From Planctomycetaceae bacterium (lineage in GTDB: Bacteria; Planctomycetota; Planctomycetia; Planctomycetales; Planctomycetaceae): a DNA stretch of 64,000 nt. Under the pieces are notes generated by a model, which searched no databases, was not told the DNA's origin, and saw only the letters and a list, made by a program, of their open reading frames with translations. A program made the position numbers and the translations under genes. Positions 33,620-42,850 of this stretch are shown in pieces. The first letter of the stretch is position 1, and each line of letters starts with the position of its first letter. The stretch spans positions 67,810 through 131,809 of the forward strand of contig JAKFWA010000004.1 of NCBI GenBank assembly GCA_021732995.1, read 5' to 3'.

Positions 33620-33784
33620 CCGCTCGCGCGGACAGTGGCGGTCGTGCCGAGCGTGCCATCCACGTCAGGCTTGCCGCCGTGAACACGAGGGGACATCGGA
33701 CGTCCACGTTTGATTGCATGAAGACGCTCACAACTCCAGTCGATCTTGTTCTCATTGAACCGACTCGACGAAGTGGACCTCAAC

Positions 33785-34054
33785 ATGTCTCAACTGCGAC
33801 TCAACGATGTGACGGCCGAGGCCACTCCACGTTCTCCGTTGGCTGACTGCCTGCTGAAACTTGAGCAGGCAGGCACACCGTCCTTCATCGAGCCAGAAAC
33901 GGTCGAACCCAGCTTTGACTGGCACACCCAATGGGCTGCCAATCAAGACCAAATCAGTCGCCGGCTGAAGTTGATCGAGGTAGAAATGAATCGCATGCGG
34001 GTACTGGACATCGGCCCGCACCTGTCGCTCTACCCTGAGGACGTTCGGGGCTAG
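33785..34054 (+). CDS. Small hypothetical protein upstream of a glycosyltransferase
   Basis: 89-90 residues from ATG 33785 (AAGTGGA upstream). Mostly helical and acidic with a helix QDQISRRLKLIEVEMNRMR near the C-terminus, then a conserved-looking tail with LDIGPHLSLYPEDVRG. I do not recognise a family. It sits 32 bp ahead of the glycosyltransferase gene on the same strand, so it may be co-transcribed. No homologue was checked, so it could be a non-coding frame. Confidence 0.5.
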   Translation: MSQLRLNDVTAEATPRSPLADCLLKLEQAGTPSFIEPETVEPSFDWHTQWAANQDQISRRLKLIEVEMNRMRVLDIGPHLSLYPEDVRG

Positions 34055-34086
34055 ACCTTGTCCCCGCGAATTCGTTCCGAGCATTC

Positions 34087-35244
34087 ATGCACGTCGCGCA
34101 CATCATCACTCGCCTGATTATCGGAGGAGCACAGGAGAACACGCTCTTCAACTGCGAGGATCAGCACCGCGACTTTGGTGACGAAGTAACGCTTATCACC
34201 GGCCCCGGCCTGGGTCCGGAAGGTAGCTTAATGGAACGGGCTCGCGCCGTCGGATTTCGCATCGTTGAGATCCCGGAAATGCGCCGCAGCATCCATCCGT
34301 GGCGTGACTGGCAAAGTTATCGCGCGATCATCCACACGCTGCGTGAGCTTAAGCCTGACGTTGTGCACACTCACAGCTCGAAGGCCGGCATCATCGGTCG
34401 CGCGGCGGGCTCGAAGCTGGGCATTCCGACCGTGCATACGATTCACGGGGCCTCGTTTCATCGCGGTCAGCACCCCGTCGCCTTTTCCGCCTATCAAACG
34501 CTGGAACGCATCGCCGCGCGCTGGACGTCGGCCTTCATCAGCGTCGCCGATTCGCTGACCGATCAATACGTCGCCGCTGGTGTCGCCCCGCGCGAGCAGT
34601 TCACGACGATCTACAGCGGTATGGATGTTGAACCGTTCCTGCATCCGCCGAGATCCCCCGCCGAAGTGCGACAAGAGCTCGGCTTGTCTCCCACGGACGT
34701 TGTGATTGCCAAAGTCGCGAGGTTGTTTCACCTCAAGGGTCACGAGTACCTGATCCGCGCCGCCAGCGATGTCGTCGCCGCTCATCCGGTGGTGAAGTTC
34801 CTGCTGATCGGTGACGGCATCCTGCGAGCCTCCTTCGAGCAGGAAATCGCGGCCCGCGGCCTGACGTCCAACTTCGTTTTCACAGGACTTGTTCAACCGG
34901 CGCGGATTCCAGAACTCGTCAACGCCGCGGACATCGTGGTTCACACGAGTGTCTGGGAAGGCCTTGCCAGAGTGCTGCCTCAAGCCCTGATCGCCGGTAA
35001 ACCCGTCGTGTCTTATGACGTTGATGGAGCGCGCGAAGTCGTGATTCCCAACGAGACCGGCTACCTGTTGCCCGTCGAAAGCATTCGCGAGTTAGCAGAT
35101 GCGCTGAACTTCCTGATCGCTTCGCCTGACATTCGCCAACAGTATGGTGCCACCGGCCGCGCCCGCTTCACGGATCAATTCCGACACCAAACGATGACGT
35201 CGCACATACGCGAAGTTTATCAGAAGGTGATCCGCGCCCGTTAA
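34087..35244 (+). CDS. Glycosyltransferase family 4 (GT-B)
   Basis: 385 residues beginning MHVAHIITRLIIGGAQ, the typical GT4 start (GGAQ/GGAE). The N-terminal domain includes LKPDVVHTHSSKAGIIGRAAG. The C-terminal nucleotide-sugar domain contains KVARLFHLKGHEYLIRA, a VFTGL strand and, near 290, WEGLARVLPQALIAGKPVV followed by YDVDGAREVV. The second Glu of the usual E-x7-E motif is not evident (Gln at that place), as in one subgroup of these enzymes. It probably adds a sugar during extracellular polysaccharide or lipid-linked glycan assembly. Acceptor and donor are unknown. Confidence 0.9.
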   Translation: MHVAHIITRLIIGGAQENTLFNCEDQHRDFGDEVTLITGPGLGPEGSLMERARAVGFRIVEIPEMRRSIHPWRDWQSYRAIIHTLRELKPDVVHTHSSKAGIIGRAAGSKLGIPTVHTIHGASFHRGQHPVAFSAYQTLERIAARWTSAFISVADSLTDQYVAAGVAPREQFTTIYSGMDVEPFLHPPRSPAEVRQELGLSPTDVVIAKVARLFHLKGHEYLIRAASDVVAAHPVVKFLLIGDGILRASFEQEIAARGLTSNFVFTGLVQPARIPELVNAADIVVHTSVWEGLARVLPQALIAGKPVVSYDVDGAREVVIPNETGYLLPVESIRELADALNFLIASPDIRQQYGATGRARFTDQFRHQTMTSHIREVYQKVIRAR

Positions 35245-35277
35245 ATCGCAGCAACTCTGACAGCGACACTCTCCATC

Positions 35278-35799
35278 TCATTGCTTGCGAGGTGCTGCTC
35301 GTTTGGTTCGTTTTCGAGTCGCGGCTTTCTTGCGCGTGATAGTCGGAGCAAACAGTTCCTTCAAAAACTCCACGGCGCGATCGTGAATACCGGGCTGCTG
35401 ACTCTCTCTTGGTCCGGCGATGTTGATGACGCGAATCGAATGCTCAGCCAGCCAACTACGAACCGCCGTTAGATCTCGCACTGCGTTGAGATCGACGACC
35501 AGCACAGGGCGACCGTAGCGAATCGCCATCGACTTCGTGAGCGCGGTGCCGCCTGTAAGCGGCCCCGGAGCGAGGATCAGCGTGCCGTCCGACTCTTTGA
35601 CATTCAGGGCCGTCCGCTCGGCGTAGTTGGCCGTTGGGGTTTCCAACAGCGGATACTCGTCCGGGATGCGACCGTCCTCAGCGCGACGGCGTTTCGGGCA
35701 CCAGCCACCGCAGGGCAAACCCAGTTCCAGAGCGACGTCGAGGCCAGCTCGATCCACGCCTGTTTGCCCACCAGAAATGATCTTTTCGATATCAGCCAT
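35278..35799 (-). CDS. Putative molybdenum-carrier / cpYpsA-like protein with basic tail
   Basis: 173 residues from ATG 35799 (MADIEKIISGGQTGVDRAG); the frame continues upstream but without family sequence. The pattern (IISGGQTGVDRAGLDVALELG, GGWCPKRRRAEDGRIPDEYPL, DGTLILAPGPLTGGT) fits the circularly permuted YpsA/molybdenum-carrier group of Rossmann-like proteins, thought to bind nucleotides or molybdenum cofactor. The last 22 residues are almost all Lys, Arg, Thr and Ala (RKKAATRKRTKRAAPRKQ), suggesting nucleic-acid or polyanion binding. The fold assignment is firm, the function is not. Confidence 0.82.
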   Translation of the reverse strand: MADIEKIISGGQTGVDRAGLDVALELGLPCGGWCPKRRRAEDGRIPDEYPLLETPTANYAERTALNVKESDGTLILAPGPLTGGTALTKSMAIRYGRPVLVVDLNAVRDLTAVRSWLAEHSIRVINIAGPRESQQPGIHDRAVEFLKELFAPTITRKKAATRKRTKRAAPRKQ

Positions 35800-36093
35800 C
35801 CGTAACAGATCTCCTGCGACCGGGCGAGTTTGTATCAAGACCGGTGCCGTCATCGGAAGGCTGGCAACAGGAAGTCTCAGCGCAGGTTCGAGTCTGTGCA
35901 ATCCGGCGGGTGAGGTGCCTTTGAGTTAACCGGCCGCTCCGACTTTGCCGATTCTGACGTTTGTGTCATCGAGTCGTTGCGATGGCCAGCGGGAGTATGT
36001 GCGCGCAGCTTGAGCCAAAATGGGATCAAGTTTTCAAAGCGTGAAATCCCGCAGGCCAATCGATGACCGTTTCATCGCACCAGGAATCTGCGG

Positions 36094-37365
36094 ATGTCTT
36101 CGCCTCGCCCTGCCTCAATGTTTCGAACCATTGATCCATCGCTCTTGTGGGGAACAATCGGCACAGCGGTGTTCTACGCGGTCGTGCTGCTGGTCCCCGG
36201 CATGCAAGACACGCTGCTGCATCGTTACACGACGGAACACTTCGTCGAGTACGTGATTGTCGCCGTCTTTGCCTGGGGCCTGGCTGACGTCGCCCTCAAG
36301 CTGAAATCATTCCCCGGCGACCGCATGGCGCTGCGCCAGAACTGGTTGCCGCCCAGACAGGGACGCGAACCACTGAGCAACGCCGCTGCGATGCTGGAAC
36401 GCATCCGCAAACAGCCACGTTGGGTGCTGGAAACCAAAATTGGCCGAAGACTCATCTCCGCCCTGAGCTATCTCACTGAACGCGGCAGCAGCGAAGAGTT
36501 TGATAAGCACCTCGAATACCTCGCCGAACAGGAAGAAGACCAGACGCACGGCAACTACTCCGTCATTCGCTTCGTGATGGGCGTCTCACCCGTGCTGGGC
36601 TTCCTGGGAACCGTGTTGCACTTCGGTTCCGCATTGAGCGGCAACTCGCTGGATGAACTCGCCGATCGGCTGCCGCAGGTCGTCAGCGAAATGGGTTCGG
36701 CCTTCAATACCACCACCGTGGCATTGGCGTCAGCGATGGCCATGACCTTCGCCCTGTTCGCCTGCGAACGATTTGAACGCGGAACCATGCGAGCGGTCGA
36801 TCGCTATGTGGGTCGTGAATTGCTGAACCGCTTCGAAGTGAAAGACCCGGCCGTTGTGCCGTTCATCGGTACGCTCGAAGCCGCTCATGGAGAAGCGCTC
36901 TCCGCAATCGAACGCAACATTCAAGCTCAGGTCGGCATCTGGAGCAGCGCACTGGATTCGGTGTTTGAGCGTTTTGAACAACGTCAACTCGAAGAAATTC
37001 ATTCGTGGCAGGAAGCACTCAAGCTTCTTGAACAACGCCACGCCGTTCACGATCAGCAACTGGAATCACGAATCAATCAGTCGCTGGCACTGGTTGACTC
37101 CAAGCACGCACAACACCTCCATCAGATTCAGGGCATGCTGGAACGAGGCCTCGCCCTGCGTGAAGACATTGGAGCTTTGACCAAAGCCATCGAAGGGTTG
37201 GGCCACGGCGAAGGGTTGCTGGTCGAGCAACAGCGGCTGCTGTCGGACAACCTGCGGCTGCTGAATGAAAGCCATCAATTGGAAGATGCGTTGCACAGCG
37301 TCACGGCGGCCATGCACATGATGACCGCTCGACATGGCCTTAATCCCAAGCGGGACGCGGCTTAG
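36094..37365 (+). CDS. TolQ/ExbB/MotA-like proton-channel protein with long coiled-coil C-terminus
   Basis: 423 residues. Four membrane segments can be placed at about 16-36, 51-71, 157-180 and 202-224. The third (VMGVSPVLGFLGTVLHFG) and fourth (EMGSAFNTTTVALASAMAMTFAL) match the paired TM motifs of the MotA/TolQ/ExbB family, in which the P-x-LGFLGT and F-x-TT elements line the ion path. The C-terminal 190 residues are helical and glutamine/leucine-rich with heptad-like spacing, longer than in TolQ or ExbB. The two following genes each encode a protein with one ExbD-like TM segment, so the three likely form a stator-like complex using the ion gradient. Zorya ZorA also has a long tail, but no ZorC/ZorD gene is nearby. 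Confidence 0.82.
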   Translation: MSSPRPASMFRTIDPSLLWGTIGTAVFYAVVLLVPGMQDTLLHRYTTEHFVEYVIVAVFAWGLADVALKLKSFPGDRMALRQNWLPPRQGREPLSNAAAMLERIRKQPRWVLETKIGRRLISALSYLTERGSSEEFDKHLEYLAEQEEDQTHGNYSVIRFVMGVSPVLGFLGTVLHFGSALSGNSLDELADRLPQVVSEMGSAFNTTTVALASAMAMTFALFACERFERGTMRAVDRYVGRELLNRFEVKDPAVVPFIGTLEAAHGEALSAIERNIQAQVGIWSSALDSVFERFEQRQLEEIHSWQEALKLLEQRHAVHDQQLESRINQSLALVDSKHAQHLHQIQGMLERGLALREDIGALTKAIEGLGHGEGLLVEQQRLLSDNLRLLNESHQLEDALHSVTAAMHMMTARHGLNPKRDAA

Positions 37366-37444
37366 CCGGTCCCCTGCCCTGTTTTGCTGACAATTCCGGC
37401 GAGGAACAGCTCGCCCTCACTGTTATCAACTGCCTGTCTTTATC

Positions 37445-39463
37445 ATGTCACGACGACAGAATCCGAGCAGCAATCCGGTGCCGCTCTTTCAGTTCCTCGA
37501 TCTGTTTCTATGCACGATCGGGACACTGATTGTGATGCTGGTCATCATGACAACGAAGATCCGGCAGGACACGATCAATCGCGAGATCGATCGAATCGTC
37601 GCCAAAGAGACCGAGCCGACTCCGGTCGATCCACCAGAACCGGCGCCGCTGGTGACAATTCCCCCTGCGGCTCCGGCAGCACCGGATACTTCCGCAGCGG
37701 ACGCTCACCGCGTCGCGATTTCGAACGCGATCGATCAACTCGGCAAGCTGGAAGGACGCGCACACACCCTGACAGCGGAACTCGCACAGCGGCAGCAAGC
37801 CATCACGTCGTTGCAGCAACAGGCCAACCTGACAGCAGCGGAAACTCAAGAGGCATCTGCGTCGAAGAAAGAACTGGAGCGACGCTTACGAGAAGCACTC
37901 GCGAACCGCAATCAGGAACTCGCCGAGTTGCAGCAACTCAGGTCTGAACAGTCGCGTTTGCGTGAGCAAATTCTGGAGTCTCAGAAGCGACTCGCCGCCG
38001 CCAAACAGCGTGAGGGCAACAGCGAATACGTCATTGTCCCCTACGACGGAGTCACCGGCACCACGCGGCGGCCGATCATCATCGAATGCAAAGGCACGAC
38101 AATTCGCTTTGTGGCTGAAGACGTCACAGTGAACGTCGCTGACATGGAACCATTCCGCTCGGGCACCGATCCGGTCGCGGCGGGAATTGCCGAGCTCGTG
38201 CAGTACTGGATCGGTAAGGCCAGCGTTGGCGGCCCCGCGAACACTGAATCACTGCCGTATGTCCTGCTGGTCGTGCGACCGAGCGGGCTTCCCTCGTATC
38301 TACTGACACGACGCTCCCTCGACGCCACCGGTATCGACTTCGGCTATGAACTGGTCACCGAAGACTTTTCGTATGCCACTCCAGATACAGACGCGCGAGC
38401 GAAGGAACTCTGCCAGGCGGCGGTCGAACAGACAATCAAGGACGGCCCGAAGGCTCAGACCGGGCGTGTCTTCGTCCTGAATGACGCCAATCGAACAGGG
38501 AGCGGTGGCGGCGGAGCGAGTGCAACGCGACGTTCAACGTCAGGCCGTCCACCGTCAGGTTCTGGCGCCTCCGGTGGCCCAAATCGCGGTGGTCCGAGCG
38601 GCTCATCAACTGCTGGACGGTCCGGTTCCATGCGGCAGTATGGCGGCATTGACAGTGGGGCTCTCAGTCGAGGCGGCACAGGCAGCGCGAAGTTCTTCTC
38701 GAGTTCCAGCTTCCTCGACCATCGCGATCAGATTGAGGTGGCCTCGTCGGAACCACCGTCTTCGCCAAGTCGTCGTAAGCCTGGCGAGTTGCAGTTGTCT
38801 GACGACGAGTCCCCATTGATTCCCACACGGGCAGAAGCACCGGCTGCGAGTCCTTCACCGAAGATCGCCGGCAACATCAAGCCACCTGCTCCGGTACCGG
38901 GCACACAGCCCGACGACAGCCCCCAAACCGCACCAGCACGACCAGCGTCCTCTGAGATTGAGGACTTGGCGCCTCCACCGCCGAAGCCGAGCGCTCCAGC
39001 AACAGCGAAAACAAAGTCGCCTTCACGGAGCGCGGTGAACGCCCCTTCGCGAACTCAAGGCTCCGATGAAGAGACGCTTGAGGAGCAAGTCCCCGAGTCG
39101 CCGCTGATGAAAGATCGGGACATCAAGAACCTAACGTCCTTCAAACGACAATGGGGCATTCACAATCCCAAAGGCAGCATCGCTCTCGAGAAGAAGATGC
39201 CGGTTGCTCTCGATGGTCAAAGAATCATCGTGGGAAATCGTTTGAAGATCACTCGACACGAAGATCGCAGTAACAAGCAACTGGCCGACCTGACCATCCT
39301 GGCGATTGATGAAGTTGCCAAGGATTGGGGGCCACCTCCTGATCAGTTCTATTGGGTTCCCACCATTGACCTGTCGGTCTATGCCGGGGGCGAACTGCTG
39401 ATTGAACCTCTGCAGAAATCTCTGAAGCAAACGGGAGTCATCGTCAACGTCCTGTATCAATGA
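37445..39463 (+). CDS. ExbD/TolR-like one-TM protein with coiled coil and low-complexity linker
   Basis: 672 residues. The single TM segment (about 14-38) reads FQFLDLFLCTIGTLIVMLVIM and has Asp19, the position of the conserved proton-carrying Asp in ExbD/TolR. A Pro/Glu-rich stretch (50-80) and coiled coil (about 95-185) follow. A folded region (about 190-340) begins SEYVIVPYDGVTG. Then comes a Ser/Gly/Pro-rich linker (about 350-555) and a C-terminal domain ending TGVIVNVLYQ. It lies 80 bp after the TolQ-like gene and 34 bp ahead of the second ExbD-like gene. The periplasmic part is far larger than normal ExbD (about 140 residues), so it may span the periplasm. No peptidoglycan-binding motif was recognised. 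Confidence 0.75.
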   Translation: MSRRQNPSSNPVPLFQFLDLFLCTIGTLIVMLVIMTTKIRQDTINREIDRIVAKETEPTPVDPPEPAPLVTIPPAAPAAPDTSAADAHRVAISNAIDQLGKLEGRAHTLTAELAQRQQAITSLQQQANLTAAETQEASASKKELERRLREALANRNQELAELQQLRSEQSRLREQILESQKRLAAAKQREGNSEYVIVPYDGVTGTTRRPIIIECKGTTIRFVAEDVTVNVADMEPFRSGTDPVAAGIAELVQYWIGKASVGGPANTESLPYVLLVVRPSGLPSYLLTRRSLDATGIDFGYELVTEDFSYATPDTDARAKELCQAAVEQTIKDGPKAQTGRVFVLNDANRTGSGGGGASATRRSTSGRPPSGSGASGGPNRGGPSGSSTAGRSGSMRQYGGIDSGALSRGGTGSAKFFSSSSFLDHRDQIEVASSEPPSSPSRRKPGELQLSDDESPLIPTRAEAPAASPSPKIAGNIKPPAPVPGTQPDDSPQTAPARPASSEIEDLAPPPPKPSAPATAKTKSPSRSAVNAPSRTQGSDEETLEEQVPESPLMKDRDIKNLTSFKRQWGIHNPKGSIALEKKMPVALDGQRIIVGNRLKITRHEDRSNKQLADLTILAIDEVAKDWGPPPDQFYWVPTIDLSVYAGGELLIEPLQKSLKQTGVIVNVLYQ

Positions 39464-39496
39464 AGGCCACTCACTTCGGGGACTTTCGGTTTCACT

Positions 39497-40639
39497 ATGG
39501 CACGTCGTAGCACAGACACCGAGCTGGAATTCGGCTCGGATTCATTCCTGGACGTCATCAGTAACATGGTCGGCATTCTGCTGATCCTGATTCTGATGGC
39601 GGCTTATCGCGCGCGCTCGAAGCCTGTCGATTCAACTGACATCGCGAAGGCCGTCGACGGCGCTGTGGTCGCTCCAGAACCAACGCAGCCACAAGCAATC
39701 GTGTCTACGCCGCCAATGCTTTCGATTCCCGCAAGCAGCGCGTTGACGCCTGATAACAAAGCGTTCGAAGACGAGCAGCTTGCCGAATTGAACCGCCTGC
39801 TGGCGCAGATCGCGTCCAGTCAGTCTCAGATCAACTACCTCGAACGGGACCTGAAGCGACTGGATACGAACTCAGCCGGCAAGGCTCTGAAGCTCACCCA
39901 GGACCAGCACCTTTTCACGTCACAGGAACTCGAAAAACTCAACGCCGCATTGGCCAAAGCTCTCGCGGATCGCGAGCGACTCAACAATCAGTCTCGAACA
40001 TCGACAACAGACCTGGATCAATTGAGGTCACAGCTCACACGATTAAATGAGGAACTCGCAAAGCTTGAAGCGCAGCGCAGTAAGAAAGAGGCGTTGCACC
40101 ACAAAGTGATGCCGATCGGTCAGCGTGAGCACGGAGCGCGAGTCCTGTTTCGGGTATCGCGAGGTAAAGTCTCTGAGGTGCCTGTTGAAGAAATGCTGGA
40201 TCGACTGAAAGACAAGATTGCCGGCAATCGCGACTGGCTGTTGCGTCACAAGCAGTTGCAGGGTCAGATCGGCCCGATTGAGGGGTACATCGCGCGCTAC
40301 AGCGTGACCTTCGAAGAATTCGGTGACCGCATACACGGTGCCGGTTGGGGACAGGTGAAACTCGACCGCATTGCGTTTGAGCCGACTGCGAAGCTGCTGC
40401 AGATTGAAGAACCAATCGATCAGGCTCTGGGCGAGGATGGTCTTTTCCGCAGCAAACTGGCGGAGATGTCAGCAGACCGCACCATTGAAGTCTGGGTCCC
40501 CAACGACAGCTTTGGTGACTATCGTCAATTGCTGACGTTCGCTCAGCGGCAAGGTTTTCAAGTGGCCGGTTCACCGATGCCCACCGGAATGCCGTATGTC
40601 GTCGTGTCCGAAGGTGGCCTGACCACGGTCGCGCAATAG
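39497..40639 (+). CDS. Second ExbD/TolR-like one-TM protein
   Basis: 380 residues. The TM segment (about 17-37) reads [21 protein letters not shown], again with an Asp at residue 19, matching the upstream paralogue and the ExbD proton-path Asp. A heptad-rich region (about 90-190) is followed by a C-terminal domain (about 195-380) with [19 protein letters not shown] and [19 protein letters not shown]. The first and last thirds differ in sequence from the 37445 protein, so the two are not recent duplicates. Two different B-type subunits in one operon suggest a heteromeric stator. Its gene lies 62 bp before ruvA on the same strand. Confidence 0.75.
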   Translation: MARRSTDTELEFGSDSFLDVISNMVGILLILILMAAYRARSKPVDSTDIAKAVDGAVVAPEPTQPQAIVSTPPMLSIPASSALTPDNKAFEDEQLAELNRLLAQIASSQSQINYLERDLKRLDTNSAGKALKLTQDQHLFTSQELEKLNAALAKALADRERLNNQSRTSTTDLDQLRSQLTRLNEELAKLEAQRSKKEALHHKVMPIGQREHGARVLFRVSRGKVSEVPVEEMLDRLKDKIAGNRDWLLRHKQLQGQIGPIEGYIARYSVTFEEFGDRIHGAGWGQVKLDRIAFEPTAKLLQIEEPIDQALGEDGLFRSKLAEMSADRTIEVWVPNDSFGDYRQLLTFAQRQGFQVAGSPMPTGMPYVVVSEGGLTTVAQ

Positions 40640-40701
40640 GCAATTTGTTATACAGCGTGCTGCGATTCGCACTTCTGCTTGAAGAATTTTGGGAGCTTCT
40701 C

Positions 40702-41321
<620 letters not shown>

Positions 41322-41325
<4 letters not shown>

Positions 41326-42716
41326 GCCAGAATCTTTTCGGCGACGTCTCCGTGCACGTCTGTCAGACGGAAATCGCGACCCGCGTAGCGGTAGGTCAGC
41401 TTGCGGTGATTCATACCCAGGATGTGCAGCATCGTGGCATGCAGATCGTGGATGTGAAGTTTGTCCTCAACCGCGTAGTAGCCGTAGTCGTCGGTGGCGC
41501 CGTACTTGAAGCCGCCCTTCACGCCACCACCAGCCATCCACATCGTGAAGCCTTCGGGGTTGTGATCGCGGCCGTTGTTGCCTTGAGCTACCGGCGTGCG
41601 ACCAAACTCACCGCCCCACAACACCAAGGTGTCATCGAGCAAGCCGCGAGCCTTCAGGTCCGTCAGCAAGCCGGCAATCGGACGATCGACTTCAAGGGCG
41701 TTCTTGGAATGCCCCTGCAGCAGATCGCCATGCTGATCCCACTGCACGAAAGCGTCGCTGTGGGTGACCTGAATGAACCGCACTCCTCGTTCTGCGAATC
41801 GTCGCGCCAACAAACACTGCCGCCCGAAGTTCGCGGTGACGGGATCATCCAGCCCGTAGAGCTTTCGCATGGCATCGGACTCTGAGGAGAGATCTTCCAC
41901 CAGCGGCATCTCGGACTGCATGCGGAAGGCCAGCTCAAACGAATTGATGCGTGCTTCCAGAGCGGCATGAGCACCCGCCTGCTGCATGTGATCACGATTG
42001 AGTTCGTTCAGCAGATCCAGTTGCTGGCGTTGCTGATCGCGAGTCAGCCGCGAGTTCTGAATGTACTTCACCTGCGCCTTATCCGACGAAACGCTCGCAT
42101 TGCCGAGCGGCGTGCCTTCGAAGTCGGCAGGCAAAAACGCGGAGCCCCAATTCTTCATACCGCCATGAGCCAGCGTCGGGCAGATGGTCACGAAGCCGGG
42201 GAGGTTCCGATTCTCCGTCCCCAGGCCATAAGCCACCCAGGCACCCATGCTGGGGCGCGTAAAGTTGTCGCTGCCAGTGTGCAGCTTGAGCAGCGCTCCG
42301 CCATGCGCCGCGTTCGTGCCATGACACGATGACAACATACACAGATCATCAATGTGCCGAGCCACGTTCGGAAACAGCTCGCTGGCCCACAGTCCGCTTT
42401 CGCCATGCTGGCGGAACTTCCAGGGCGACTTCAGCAGGTTGCCGGTGGGAGCAAACTGCACTCGCGGCTTATCAAACGGACAAGGCTTGCCGTCATCCTC
42501 TTGCAGCTTCGGCTTGTAATCGAACGAGTCGACGGCGGACGGCCCGCCTTTCATAAACAGGAACAAGACGCGTTTGGCGCGCGGTTCAAAATGCGGCGTC
42601 TTCGGCAGTAAGGGATCAGCAGGCGCAGCTTGAGCGTCTTCGCCCAGCAACGACGCGAGGGCGAGATAACCAAACCCAACCGAGCTGCGTTGCAGCATTT
42701 GTCGGCGTGAGAACAT
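41322..42716 (-). CDS. DUF1501 exported protein, left cassette
   Basis: 464 residues, starting at ATG 42716. A TAT-like signal ([23 protein letters not shown]) leads into [21 protein letters not shown]. Later motifs are [49 protein letters not shown] and [20 protein letters not shown]. The sequence differs from the DUF1501 gene at 49788 in its insertions and C-terminus. Transcribed 134 bp downstream of the DUF1549/DUF1553 gene, the usual planctomycete pairing. Function of the pair is unknown; the family fold resembles metal-dependent sulfatases/phosphatases. Confidence 0.88.
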
Positions 42717-42850
42717 CGCAGTCCACCTCAGCAGATTGAGCCCGAAGCACGAGCAGTCGCATTCAGGCCGTCAATCCAGACAAACCACCGGCATTGGTAC
42801 GGGCGAGGATAGTCGGTGCGACACAGGTCGCGGAAGTCGGTTCCGAGAAC

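Noticed and set aside
36094-40639. Zorya-type antiphage defence system
   Set aside because: The long-tailed channel protein resembles ZorA and the Asp-bearing partners ZorB, but there is no ZorC, ZorD or ZorE gene, and the neighbour is ruvA rather than defence genes.
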